Shown here one piece after another: positions 1-7,347 of a stretch of 10,778 nucleotides of DNA. Every line of letters starts with the position of its first letter. The first letter of the stretch is position 1. Below the pieces are notes generated by a model. It was not told where the DNA came from. It worked only from the letters and a program-made list of their open reading frames with translations, and made no database searches. Position numbers and translations under genes: made by a program. The stretch comes from DAOTXL01 sp034434895 (lineage in GTDB: Bacteria > Chloroflexota > Anaerolineae > JAAYZQ01): assembly GCA_034434895.1 (NCBI GenBank), contig DAOTYI010000307.1, positions 1-10,778 on the forward strand, read 5' to 3'.

Positions 1-347
1 AACCGTTCCTCGTCGCCGGCGACCTGATGTCCATGTTCAACGATCGACCGGAAGTGCGGGCCTTGATGGAGTACTTTACCACCCCACAGTCCGCCTCCGG
101 CTGGCTGACCAACGGGGGGGCCCTGGCTGCCCATAAAACCGCCACCCCCGACATGTACGGCGTCCCCCTGGAACGCGGCATCGCCGAACTGGTCGTCCAG
201 GCTACCAGCTTCCGCTTCGACGGCTCCGATATGATGCCCGGTGAGGTCGGCGCCGGCTCCTTCTGGACCGGCATGACCGACTATGTCAGCGGCGCCGCCG
301 ACCTCGATACCGTCCTCAAAGAGATTGACGCCTCCTGGCCCAGATAG
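1..347 (+). CDS. Sugar ABC transporter substrate-binding protein, C-terminal part (5' truncated by window edge)
   Basis: This is the last 114 codons of an extracellular solute-binding protein (family 1), whose reading frame is already open at base 3 and ends at TAG 345-347. The protein would capture a sugar outside the membrane and deliver it to the two permeases encoded downstream. The visible tail includes LTNGGALAAHK, the stretch FDGSDMMPGEVGAGSFWTG and a terminal EIDASWP, all typical of the C-terminal lobe of alpha-glucoside binding proteins of the AglE type. The ATG at 27 is internal, because homologous-looking sequence (PFLVAGDLM) continues upstream of it. The signal peptide and N-terminal lobe lie outside the window, so substrate cannot be judged from this gene. 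The permeases and sucrose-using enzymes nearby suggest sucrose, maltose, trehalose or a similar alpha-glucoside. Confidence 0.85.
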   Translation, partial: PFLVAGDLMSMFNDRPEVRALMEYFTTPQSASGWLTNGGALAAHKTATPDMYGVPLERGIAELVVQATSFRFDGSDMMPGEVGAGSFWTGMTDYVSGAADLDTVLKEIDASWPR

Positions 348-361
348 TGGAGCTGGAGCAC

Positions 362-393
362 AGGCTGCCAGCCCCTGCGGGGGCTGGCAGCCT
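362..393 (+). promoter_or_regulatory. Strong intergenic stem-loop between binding protein and permease genes
   Basis: Bases 362-375 and 380-393 form a perfect 14-bp inverted repeat (AGGCTGCCAGCCCC and its complement) around a 4-nt loop TGCG. It lies 14 nt after the binding-protein stop and ends 7 nt before the ribosome binding site of the first permease. No run of T follows, so it is not a classical intrinsic terminator. In other binding-protein-dependent importers, such as the malE-malF gap, hairpins in this position stabilise the upstream mRNA or partly stop transcription, giving much more binding protein than permease. That role is inferred here from position and shape. Confidence 0.8.
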
Positions 394-400
394 CATTCCA

Positions 401-407
401 AAAGGAG
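401..407 (+). promoter_or_regulatory. Ribosome binding site fixing the first permease start
   Basis: AAAGGAG sits 7 nt before ATG 415. The frame is open further upstream (to ATG 283), but that would overlap the binding-protein gene and translate through the stem-loop, so 415 is the chosen start. ATG 424 is in frame but 16 nt from this site and less likely. Confidence 0.75.
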
Positions 408-414
408 CTGGCTT

Positions 415-1578
415 ATGGTACACATGGAGGTTGCTCAAGAACGCAGGCTCGGCGCAGGGTCCAGGTTCCTGGCCTGGCTGGGACGTGTGTTGCTGGCCGT
501 CATGATCCCCCTGATCGCCTTTGTGGTGATCTATGAGGGATTCCTCTTTTTGCGCGATAGCCAGGCACCCCGTTGGATCATCGCGGCCGTGGCCATTGTC
601 TGGGGTGTGGGCGGGGTAGCGCTGCTGTACTGGGTGTTCAACGGCATCGTCGAACGGCTGCCCGATGTGTGGACCCAGCGGCTCCAACCCTTTGTGTTCG
701 TCGGTCCGGCCATGGCCATCCTGATCTGGTACCTGGCCTTGCCGGCGGTGCGCACCTTCTATCTGAGCCTCTTTGGCCGTGATGGACCGCCACAGGGGGT
801 CGGTTTCTTCCAGTCGTTCGGCAGCGACGCTTTCGTCGGCCTCCAGAACTATGTGGCCATCTTCACCGAGCGCCTGCTGACAGAAGCCTTTCGCAACAAC
901 CTGATGTGGATCGCCTTTGGCAGCACCTTCTCGGTCATCCTGGGGTTACTGGTGGCCACCCTGGCCGACCGGAGCAGGTTCGAGCGCGTCGCCAAGTCGC
1001 TGGTCTTTCTGCCCATGGCCATCTCCTTTGTCGGCGCCAGCGTCATCTGGAACTTTATGTACGAGATCCGACCTGTCGAACAGCCTCAGATCGGCCTGCT
1101 GAACGCTCTGCTTGTCGCCGCCGGCGGCAACCCTGTGGCCTGGGACAAATGGGTGGCGATCGCCCCCTGGAACAACCTGTTCCTGATCCTGATCGTCGTC
1201 TGGTTACAGACGGGATATGCCATGGTGCTCTTTTCTGCTGCTCTGAAAGGAATCCCCGATGAGATCCTGGAAGCAGCGCGGGTGGACGGCGCGACCGAGA
1301 TCCAGGTCTTTTTCCGGATCATGATCCCCTACATCATGGGCACGATCATCACCGTGTGGACGACCATCGTCATCTTTACCCTGAAGATCTTTGATGTCGT
1401 CTGGGTCATGACCGGCGGGCAATTTGGCACCCACGTGATCGCCACCCAATTCTACCGCCAGTCGTTCACCGCCCGGAATTCGGGCTACGGTTCGGCCATC
1501 GCCATCATCCTGCTCCTCACCGTTATCCCGGTGATGATCTACAACCTGCGGCAGTTCAGAGAACAGGAGGCCTTCTAA
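415..1578 (+). CDS. aglF: ABC sugar transporter permease, AglF/MalF type
   Basis: The 387-residue inner-membrane protein is one half of the transmembrane channel of a CUT1-type sugar importer. About eight hydrophobic segments are visible: around residues 18-40, 50-73 and 90-113, then several more from about 162 to the C-terminus, ending with a helix just before the tail NLRQFREQEAF. The cytoplasmic EAA loop that docks the ATPase begins at E286 (EAARVDGA) and runs to P305. The segment KIFDVVWVMTGG and the charged tail are characteristic of alpha-glucoside permeases (AglF, ThuF). The gene follows the binding-protein gene after a stem-loop and is separated by a single base from the partner permease, so the pair is surely co-translated. 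No ATPase (MalK/MsmX-like) gene lies in the window; a shared ATPase encoded elsewhere, or one just upstream, is likely. The name reflects family resemblance; the transported sugar is not proven. Confidence 0.9.
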   Translation: MVHMEVAQERRLGAGSRFLAWLGRVLLAVMIPLIAFVVIYEGFLFLRDSQAPRWIIAAVAIVWGVGGVALLYWVFNGIVERLPDVWTQRLQPFVFVGPAMAILIWYLALPAVRTFYLSLFGRDGPPQGVGFFQSFGSDAFVGLQNYVAIFTERLLTEAFRNNLMWIAFGSTFSVILGLLVATLADRSRFERVAKSLVFLPMAISFVGASVIWNFMYEIRPVEQPQIGLLNALLVAAGGNPVAWDKWVAIAPWNNLFLILIVVWLQTGYAMVLFSAALKGIPDEILEAARVDGATEIQVFFRIMIPYIMGTIITVWTTIVIFTLKIFDVVWVMTGGQFGTHVIATQFYRQSFTARNSGYGSAIAIILLLTVIPVMIYNLRQFREQEAF

Positions 1579-1579
1579 C

Positions 1580-2677
1580 ATGAAAAGTCGAAAATGGGTT
1601 GGCCCCTTGCTGGTCAACGGCAGTCTGCTGATCATCGTCCTTATCTGGAGCATCCCCACGGCGGGGTTACTGGTCTCCTCGTTCCGCAGCCGCTTTGACA
1701 TTCAGACGACAGGCTGGTGGAATGTCCTGCCCCATCGGGAATGGAAAAAGGTGGCCGAACTGGACCCCAAGGAACTCGGCCTGAACCCCGATGGGGTGAT
1801 GAGCGTGGAAGGGGTAGAGGGGACATTCGAGCAGTTGCGGGCAGGGCTCCGCTCGCCAGATGGAGATACGCGCGTGACCTGGGTTGGCAATAAACGCCTG
1901 GGCCATATCGAAGTGCAGAAGCGGGTTTGGACCGTCACCTGGAATTTCACCCTGGACAACTACAAACAGGTTCTGCTGGGAACCGAGATCAAGGTGACCA
2001 AGCCTGACGGCACGGTCGAAACAAGCCCCGGCCAGAACCTGTCCCAGGCTTTTCTGAACAGCCTGGCCGTATCTATCCCCTCGACCGTCATCCCCATCCT
2101 GATCGCCGCCTTTGCTGCCTATGCCTTTGCCTGGATGCGCTTTCCTGGCCGGCGGGGAATGTTCATCCTGGTGGTTGGGCTGCTGGTTGTCCCCTTGCAA
2201 ATCGCCCTGGTGCCGATCCTGCGTGACTATAACACCCTGAATTTGAACGGCACCTTTCTGGCCGTCTGGCTGGCCCATACCGGGTTTGGCCTGGCCCTGG
2301 CCACCTACCTGCTGTTCAACTACATCCGCACCCTGCCCCGGGAAACGTTGGAATCGGCGTTCATTGATGGCGCCTCTCACTTTACCATCTTTCTCCGGCT
2401 GATCCTGCCGCTATCGGTCCCGGCCCTGGCTTCCTTCGCCATCTTTCAGTTTCTGTGGGTGTGGAACGACTACCTGGTGGCCCTCACCTTCCTGGGCGTC
2501 GATCCCACCTACAAAGTCCTCACCCAGCGGCTGGCCGATCTGACCGGCACCTTTGGCAATCAGTGGCACCTGCTGACGGCCGGCGCCTTTGTGACCATGA
2601 TCCTGCCGATGATCGTCTTCTTTTCGCTGCAACGTTACTTTGTGCGTGGGCTGCTGGCCGGATCGGTAAAGGGCTAG
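1580..2677 (+). CDS. aglG: ABC sugar transporter permease, AglG/MalG type
   Basis: The 365-residue protein is the second permease subunit of the importer. A first membrane helix (about residues 9-33) is followed by a long extracytoplasmic region up to about residue 150, then five further hydrophobic segments. This large insert after helix 1, opening with RSRFDIQTTGWW, is a known trait of AglG-type permeases and sets them apart from shorter MalG proteins. The EAA loop starts at E258 (ESAFIDGA) and ends at P277, followed by FLWVWNDYLVALTF, a signature of MalG-like subunits. AGGAGG (1565-1570) lies inside the end of the upstream gene, 9 nt before the ATG, and only one base separates the two genes. 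The C-terminus RGLLAGSVKG is also typical for the family. Function as transporter subunit is firm; substrate is inferred from neighbours. Confidence 0.92.
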   Translation: MKSRKWVGPLLVNGSLLIIVLIWSIPTAGLLVSSFRSRFDIQTTGWWNVLPHREWKKVAELDPKELGLNPDGVMSVEGVEGTFEQLRAGLRSPDGDTRVTWVGNKRLGHIEVQKRVWTVTWNFTLDNYKQVLLGTEIKVTKPDGTVETSPGQNLSQAFLNSLAVSIPSTVIPILIAAFAAYAFAWMRFPGRRGMFILVVGLLVVPLQIALVPILRDYNTLNLNGTFLAVWLAHTGFGLALATYLLFNYIRTLPRETLESAFIDGASHFTIFLRLILPLSVPALASFAIFQFLWVWNDYLVALTFLGVDPTYKVLTQRLADLTGTFGNQWHLLTAGAFVTMILPMIVFFSLQRYFVRGLLAGSVKG

Positions 2678-2689
2678 ACGCACCCTGCT

Positions 2690-3166
2690 GTGACGTCCCG
2701 ATCAAGTCGGTCGGCCTTCGACGCCGCCTTCTGGTTCCAGTGGATTATGGCCACAACGGTGGGCTGGCTGGTGGGCAGCCTGCTCTTTCCCGTTCTGCCG
2801 GCCGTTTCGGGCGGCGTGGGGGTCGGTCTTCTGCAGTGGCCGGTCCTCTATCGTCGCCTGCCTCAGGCCTGGCGTTGGATGGTGGTCACGGCCATCGGTT
2901 GGATCGGCGGCATGATGATCCTGTGGATCGCCGTGCCCTCCGGGCTTCAGTCCTTGCTGACCGGCCTGATCGTCGGTCCCGCCGTGGGGCTGGCGCAGTG
3001 GCTGCTCCTCCGCCGCGAGGTTTGCTGGGCAGGGTGGTGGATCGCCATCAGCACCCTGGCCTGGATCACCGGACTGACCCTGCTGCCGGGCATGCTGTCC
3101 ACAGGAGCGCTGGTCGGGGCTGTCGGCGGCCTGGCCCTGATCCTGCTCTGGCGGACGCCCAGGTGA
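2690..3166 (+). CDS. Small hydrophobic membrane protein built from three related units
   Basis: This 158-residue protein of unknown function starts at GTG 2690, 12 nt after the AglG-like stop. It is almost entirely hydrophobic, with four to six membrane segments. The sequence repeats a unit about 45-55 residues long: each begins with a W-rich helix (FQWIMATTVGWLVG, WRWMVVTAIGWIGG, WWIAISTLAWITG) and ends with a Gly-rich helix closing in QWPVLYRR, QWLLLRR or LILLWR. Similar small Trp/Gly repeat membrane proteins are common, uncharacterised, in Chloroflexota and cyanobacteria (from memory). There is no clear Shine-Dalgarno sequence before the GTG; an in-frame ATG at 2747 would remove the first W-rich motif, so the GTG is preferred. 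Its place between permease and dehydrogenase suggests co-transcription with the importer, but nothing shows it is part of it. Confidence 0.7.
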   Translation: MTSRSSRSAFDAAFWFQWIMATTVGWLVGSLLFPVLPAVSGGVGVGLLQWPVLYRRLPQAWRWMVVTAIGWIGGMMILWIAVPSGLQSLLTGLIVGPAVGLAQWLLLRREVCWAGWWIAISTLAWITGLTLLPGMLSTGALVGAVGGLALILLWRTPR

Positions 3167-3182
3167 TGTGCGTCGTTGACCT

Positions 3183-3210
3183 GTAGGGCAACTGCGAGCA
3201 GTTGCCCTAC
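3183..3210. repeat. Perfect 12-bp palindrome, REP-like hairpin
   Basis: GTAGGGCAACTG (3183-3194) is followed after CGAG by its exact reverse complement (3199-3210). It fills most of the 57-base gap between the membrane protein and the dehydrogenase, with no T tract after it. Sequences of the form GTAGGG...CCCTAC are a recurrent kind of short dispersed palindrome in Chloroflexota and some cyanobacterial genomes (recalled, not searched). It may be such a mobile repeat, an mRNA-stabilising element, or both. The frame of the downstream gene stays open through it, which should not be taken as coding. Confidence 0.7.
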
Positions 3211-3223
3211 TCTGGGGTTGAGG

Positions 3224-4330
3224 ATGATGGAAGACATCTCATATATTCCTGTTGAGATCATCAACCGTTTCATGGTCGATCTGTTTATGGGCCTGGGCAC
3301 GCCCCCCGACGAAGCCCGCATCTGCGCCGATGTGCTCCTGGCCGCCGACCTGGCCGGCATCGAGTCGCACGGTGTGGGCCGCCTCAAGTACTACTACGAC
3401 CGCATTCGCGCCGGCGTTCAGTCGGTCAAGACCGAGGTCGAGATCGTCAGGGAGACCGAAACCACGGCAGTGGTAGACGGCCACCACGGGATGGGCCACG
3501 TGATCGCCTACCGCGCCATGCGCCTGGCCATGGACAAGGCCAGGGGGCACGGCCTGGGTGCAGTAGCGGTGCGCAACAGCACCCATTTTGGCATTGCCGG
3601 TTACTATCCGCGCCTGGCTGCCCAGGAAGGGATGATGGGCCTGTGTGTGACCAACGCCCGACCGGCCATCGCTCCCACCTTCGGCACCGAACCGATGCTG
3701 GGCACCAACCCTATCGCCTTCGCCGCACCATCGGACCTGGAGTTCCCTTTCTGCTTCGATGGGGCGACCTCGATTTCGCAGCGGGGCAAGATCGAGGTCG
3801 CCGCCCGCGCCGAAAAGCCGGTGCCCGAGGGGTGGGTGATTGATGCGGCAGGCAACCCTCTCACCGACGCAGAACAGATCCTGGCCGACCTGGGCCAGGC
3901 CGCGGCCGCTTTCCTGCCTCTGGGCGGCGCGGGCGAGGAGTTTGCCGGTTACAAGGGCTACGGCCTGGCGACGATGGTCGAGATCCTCTCCGCCTCGCTG
4001 TGCGGGGGGGTGTTCATGAAAGATCTGCTGGGGTTTGCCCCCGATGGCTCGCGGCGGCCCTACATGCTCGGCCACTTTTTCCTGGCCATTGACATCGAAC
4101 ATTTCATCCCGTTAGAGGTGTCAAAGCGGATCACGGGCGCGATTATGCGTGCCTTGCAGGCTTCGCGCAAAGCCCCAGGGCAGGAGCGCATCTATGTCGC
4201 CGGGGAAAAGGAGTACGAGAAGGAAAAGATTATCCGCCAGCAGGGCATCCCGGTCAACCGCAATCTGCGCCGCGAGCTGCAGATCATGCGCGATGAGCTG
4301 GGCCTGGCCGGGTACGAGGCCTGTTTCTGA
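3224..4330 (+). CDS. Ldh2/malate dehydrogenase-family NAD(P)H-dependent oxidoreductase
   Basis: The 368-residue product belongs to the LDH2/MDG2 family (malate, lactate, sulfolactate, ureidoglycolate and diketogulonate dehydrogenases), which reduce or oxidise 2-hydroxy/2-oxo acids in the cytoplasm and have a fold unlike the classical Rossmann dehydrogenases. Family marks in order are S48-H49-G50 with the preceding DLAG, RNSTHFG with H121, GTNPI at 160-164, D180 and RGK at 188-190, and GYKGYGL at 243-249. The His of SHG is the position reported as catalytic in studied members. The length is close to the usual 335-370. ATG 3224 and ATG 3227 are adjacent and in frame; GGGG at 3214-3217 is the only Shine-Dalgarno-like stretch. 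The actual substrate cannot be read from sequence. In a sugar-uptake operon a sugar-derived 2-oxo acid is possible, but malate or lactate cannot be excluded. Confidence 0.9.
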   Translation: MMEDISYIPVEIINRFMVDLFMGLGTPPDEARICADVLLAADLAGIESHGVGRLKYYYDRIRAGVQSVKTEVEIVRETETTAVVDGHHGMGHVIAYRAMRLAMDKARGHGLGAVAVRNSTHFGIAGYYPRLAAQEGMMGLCVTNARPAIAPTFGTEPMLGTNPIAFAAPSDLEFPFCFDGATSISQRGKIEVAARAEKPVPEGWVIDAAGNPLTDAEQILADLGQAAAAFLPLGGAGEEFAGYKGYGLATMVEILSASLCGGVFMKDLLGFAPDGSRRPYMLGHFFLAIDIEHFIPLEVSKRITGAIMRALQASRKAPGQERIYVAGEKEYEKEKIIRQQGIPVNRNLRRELQIMRDELGLAGYEACF

Positions 4331-4360
4331 CGGCGTGGACTTCAGCGCAGAGGGTAGCCC

Positions 4361-5377
4361 ATGACAGAAGCGATCACCCTGGGAGAACTGCTCATAGATT
4401 TCGTACCTACCGTCTCCGGCGTCACGCTGATCGAGGCTCCGGCCTTCCAGAAAGCACCCGGCGGCGCGCCGGCCAACGTCGCTGCCGGCCTGGCCAGGCT
4501 GGGCGTGTCGGCCGGTTTTATGGGCAAAGTGGGCGACGATGCCTTTGGGCATTTCCTGGCCCAGACACTGGCCGACGTGGGTGTCGAGGTGTCGGCCTTG
4601 CGCTTTTCCCCCGTAGCGCGCACAGCGCTGGCCTTTGTCTCCCTGCGCGCCGATGGCGAACGGGAGTTCATGTTCTACCGCCATCCCAGCGCCGACATGC
4701 TCTACACCCCTGCCGAGGTGGATGTCGGCTATATCCGCCAGGCCAGGCTCCTGCACTACGGGTCCATCAGCCTCATCGCCGAGCCGTCGAGAAGCGCCAC
4801 GCTGCGGGCGGTAGAGACGGCGCGGGAAGCCGGGTTGTTGCTCTCCTACGACCCCAACCTGCGCCTCAACCTGTGGCCCGACGCCCAGGCTGCCCGCCAG
4901 GGCATCCTGCTGGGCTGGCCGCTGGCCCAGGTGATCAAGGTCAGCGAGGAGGAGGCGGCTTTCCTGGCCGGGACCGGGGATGTCGAGGCTGCTGCTCACA
5001 GGCTGTGGCACCCTGAGTTGCGCCTGCTGGTGGTCACCTTGGGCAGGAACGGCTGCCACTACTTCACGCCCCAATTCTCCGGCCATGTGCCGGGCTTTGC
5101 CGTCGAAGCGGTGGACACTACCGGCGCGGGCGACGGATTTGTCGCCGGGTTGCTCAAGGGGCTGTTGGAGCAGCCGGCCGCTTTCGACAACCAGACCACG
5201 CTGCGCGACATCTGTCGCTACGCCAACGCGGTGGGGGCCATCACCACCACCCGGCGCGGCGCCATCCCGGCCCTGCCCACGGCGGAACAGGTGGAGACAT
5301 TTCTACAGCAACACGCTGGGGAGAGAGATGGAGCGAAAAGCAAAAAAATCGTTACAACGGCTGCGACCGCGCTTTGA
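4361..5377 (+). CDS. scrK: Fructokinase-like PfkB (ribokinase-family) sugar kinase
   Basis: The 338-residue cytoplasmic kinase would transfer phosphate from ATP to fructose, giving fructose 6-phosphate. PfkB features are clear: the N-terminal GELLIDFVP, the sugar-binding glycine motif PGGAPANVA (33-41), DPNLR in the middle, and the ATP/anion-hole signature DTTGAGDGF (252-260) with D258 as catalytic base. The ending VGAITTTRRGAIPALPT resembles bacterial and plant fructokinases rather than KDG kinases or ribokinases. AGAGGG (4349-4354) lies 6 nt before the ATG. Because the next gene encodes amylosucrase, which releases fructose from sucrose, fructose is the natural substrate. The last 16 or so residues, a Lys/Ala/Thr-rich tail, are encoded inside the overlap with the amylosucrase gene and are probably not needed for the fold. 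The symbol is by analogy with sucrose operons. Confidence 0.88.
   Translation: MTEAITLGELLIDFVPTVSGVTLIEAPAFQKAPGGAPANVAAGLARLGVSAGFMGKVGDDAFGHFLAQTLADVGVEVSALRFSPVARTALAFVSLRADGEREFMFYRHPSADMLYTPAEVDVGYIRQARLLHYGSISLIAEPSRSATLRAVETAREAGLLLSYDPNLRLNLWPDAQAARQGILLGWPLAQVIKVSEEEAAFLAGTGDVEAAAHRLWHPELRLLVVTLGRNGCHYFTPQFSGHVPGFAVEAVDTTGAGDGFVAGLLKGLLEQPAAFDNQTTLRDICRYANAVGAITTTRRGAIPALPTAEQVETFLQQHAGERDGAKSKKIVTTAATAL
5318..5323 (+). promoter_or_regulatory. Ribosome binding site for amylosucrase, inside the kinase gene
   Basis: GGGGAG is followed after 4 nt by ATG 5328. The amylosucrase frame is open back to about 4980, but that upstream part is only the shifted reading of the kinase gene; this site and the family's N-terminus fix the start at 5328. 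Confidence 0.65.
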
Positions 5378-7268
5378 GCCGCTGCTGGCTGCGGTCGAGC
5401 CAGAGGTCCGGGACATTTTCTGGCGACGGCTGGAAACCTTCTTCCCCGAAGCTTTTGCCCTGCTCCTGGACCTGTACGGCAGCTACTATTCTTTCTTCTA
5501 CCATCTGGAGGTGATCCTCAAAACCGTCACCCAGGCCTTCATCGAACGTCCACCCGACCTGCGGGCGCTCGATGCCCGGCGCGAGGCCGACCCCCTCTGG
5601 TTCCAGTCGGAGCAGATGGTCGGCGGTGTGTGTTATGTAGACCTGTTTGCCGGGACGCTGGCAGGCATCCGGGAGAAAATCCCCTATTTCAAGGAGCTGG
5701 GGTTGACCTACCTGCACCTGATGCCTCTCTATCAGGTGCCGGCCATCAACGACGGTGGCTATGCGGTCAGCAGCTACCGGCAGGTGAATCCGGCGCTGGG
5801 CACGATGGAGGACCTGCGGGCGCTGGCGACCGCGTTGCGCGAACATGGCATCAGCCTGGTGCTCGATTTTGTGGTCAACCACACCAGCGATGAGCATGAG
5901 TGGGCGCAAAAGGCCCTGGCCGGCGATGAGGATTATCAGGATTTCTATTACATCTTCCCCGACCGCACCCTGCCCGACCAGTATGAGCGCCACCTGCGTC
6001 AGATCTTTCCTGAACATGCGCCGGGCAATTTTACCTACCGCCGTGAGATTGACCGCTGGGTATGGACCACGTTCAACCCTTTTCAATGGGACCTGCGCTA
6101 TCACAATCCGGCCGTGTTCGATGCCATGCTGGGCGAGATGCTCTTTCTGGCCAACGTCGGCGTCGAGTTTCTGCGGCTGGATGCCGTGCCCTTCCTGTGG
6201 AAGGAGATGGGCACCAGCTGTGAGAATCTGCCCCAGGCCCACACCATCATCCAGGCCTTTCGCGCCCTGGTCAAGATTGCAGCCCCGGCCCTGGAATTCA
6301 AGTCGGAAGCCATCGTCCACCCCGACGATGTGGTCAGGTTCTTCGGCCAGGGCGACAAGGCCGGGCGGGAATGTGCCCTGTCCTACAACCCGACCCTGAT
6401 GGCCTTGCTGTGGGAAGCGCTGGCCACCCGCGAGGTACGGCTGCTCAAATATGCCATGCAGCGCCGCTTTCGCATCCCCGACAACTGCGCCTGGGTCAAC
6501 TATGTGCGCGTCCACGATGATATCGGCTGGAGTTTTGCCGATGAGGATGCTCAGGCGCTGTGGATCAACCCCTTTGAGCACCGTCAGTTCCTCAACCGCT
6601 TCTATACCGGCCGGTTCGAGGGCAGTTTCGCCAGCGGCCTGCTCTTCAACTATAACCCCGTCACCCAGGACGCGCGGATCAACGGCACCTGCGCCTCGCT
6701 GGCCGGGCTGGAGAAGGCCCTTCAGTCTGGTGACGAGGAGCAGATCGAGCTGGCCATCCGCCGCATCCTGTTGCTGCACAGCATCATCCTCAGCATCGGC
6801 GGCATCCCGTTGCTCTACCTGGGCGATGAATTGGGCACGCTGAACGACTACAGCTACGAGCAGGATGCCAGCAAGGCCGACGATAGCCGCTGGGTGCATC
6901 GACCCTATTTCGACTGGCAGCGGGCTGCCCGCCGCCACGACCCAACCAGCATTGAAGGACGGGTGTTCCAACCCCTGGTGCGGCTGATCCAGATCCGCAA
7001 AAGCCATCCTGTGTTCGGCGGCAACAAGACCCAGGTCATTGACACCGACAACCCGAGCGTCTTTGGCTACATCCACTGGCAGCAACTGGAGGGCCTGTTG
7101 GTACTGGCCAACTTTTCGGAACGACCGCAAAAGGTGGAGATGGTGCGCTTCCGGACCTATGGCCTGAAGAATGTGTTGTACGATCTGGTGCGCCAGGAAG
7201 AGGTCAATCTGGGGAAAAGTTATACGTTGCAGCCCTATCAATTCTTATGGTTGGTGCAAAACCGGTAG
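5328..7268 (+). CDS. ams: Amylosucrase (GH13_4)
   Basis: The 646-residue enzyme (Neisseria amylosucrase has 636) transfers the glucosyl part of sucrose to a growing alpha-1,4-glucan and releases fructose. It has an all-helical N-terminal domain (about 1-90), then the GH13 barrel. D142 and Y145 lie in NDGGYAVSSYR, the amylosucrase form of the first subsite. Other conserved regions are DFVVNH, LRLDAVPF with nucleophile D285, FKSEAIVHP with acid/base E327, and VRVHDDIGW with H396 and D397. Stretches such as MGTSCENLPQAHTII, LLWEALATREV and DDSRWVHRP match amylosucrase rather than sucrose phosphorylase or other GH13 enzymes; R521 likely pairs with D142 at the pocket base. No signal peptide is seen, so it should act in the cytoplasm on imported sucrose. 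Its start overlaps the fructokinase gene by 50 nt, implying coupled translation. A sucrose hydrolase activity is the main alternative, as some close relatives only hydrolyse. Confidence 0.94.
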   Translation: MERKAKKSLQRLRPRFEPLLAAVEPEVRDIFWRRLETFFPEAFALLLDLYGSYYSFFYHLEVILKTVTQAFIERPPDLRALDARREADPLWFQSEQMVGGVCYVDLFAGTLAGIREKIPYFKELGLTYLHLMPLYQVPAINDGGYAVSSYRQVNPALGTMEDLRALATALREHGISLVLDFVVNHTSDEHEWAQKALAGDEDYQDFYYIFPDRTLPDQYERHLRQIFPEHAPGNFTYRREIDRWVWTTFNPFQWDLRYHNPAVFDAMLGEMLFLANVGVEFLRLDAVPFLWKEMGTSCENLPQAHTIIQAFRALVKIAAPALEFKSEAIVHPDDVVRFFGQGDKAGRECALSYNPTLMALLWEALATREVRLLKYAMQRRFRIPDNCAWVNYVRVHDDIGWSFADEDAQALWINPFEHRQFLNRFYTGRFEGSFASGLLFNYNPVTQDARINGTCASLAGLEKALQSGDEEQIELAIRRILLLHSIILSIGGIPLLYLGDELGTLNDYSYEQDASKADDSRWVHRPYFDWQRAARRHDPTSIEGRVFQPLVRLIQIRKSHPVFGGNKTQVIDTDNPSVFGYIHWQQLEGLLVLANFSERPQKVEMVRFRTYGLKNVLYDLVRQEEVNLGKSYTLQPYQFLWLVQNR

Positions 7269-7296
7269 CCTCCAGAACTATGCCATCGGCAGAAAC

Positions 7297-7325
7297 TTGC
7301 CTGAACGGCTATTGCGTGGTATAAT
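7297..7325 (+). promoter_or_regulatory. Sigma70-type promoter with extended -10
   Basis: TTGCCT (7297-7302) and TATAAT (7320-7325) are 17 bp apart, and TG at 7317-7318 adds an extended -10 element. The expected start of transcription, about 7332, falls right at the ribosome binding site GGGAGG (7333-7338), giving a leader of only about 16 nt. It lies in the 79-base gap after amylosucrase and would drive the coiled-coil gene and probably treS. No operator-like palindrome is seen over it. It is by far the best promoter match I noticed in the window. Confidence 0.75.
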
Positions 7326-7347
7326 GTGAGGTGGGAGGTCGCAAACG

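Noticed and set aside
362..393. Classical intrinsic terminator
   Set aside because: The stem is strong, but no T run follows and the operon clearly continues.
283..414. Upstream start for the first permease at 283
   Set aside because: It overlaps the binding-protein end and runs through the stem-loop. AAAGGAG and ATG 415 give a normal N-terminus.
2455..3186. 243-codon + frame spanning the permease end and membrane protein gene
   Set aside because: It is Arg/Pro/Gly-rich and crosses two better-supported genes in another frame.
3176..3223. Upstream start for the dehydrogenase at 3176
   Set aside because: It would translate the palindrome into a Cys/Thr-rich leader not expected in the family; 3224 is the natural start.
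4980..5327. N-terminal extension of amylosucrase upstream of 5328
   Set aside because: It is the shifted reading of the fructokinase gene, rich in Arg/Ser/Pro, and is not expected in the family; a ribosome site supports 5328.
5352..7241. 629-codon open frame on the - strand opposite amylosucrase
   Set aside because: The + strand has unmistakable amylosucrase motifs. Long antisense frames are common in GC-rich genes, and the translation shows no recognisable domain.
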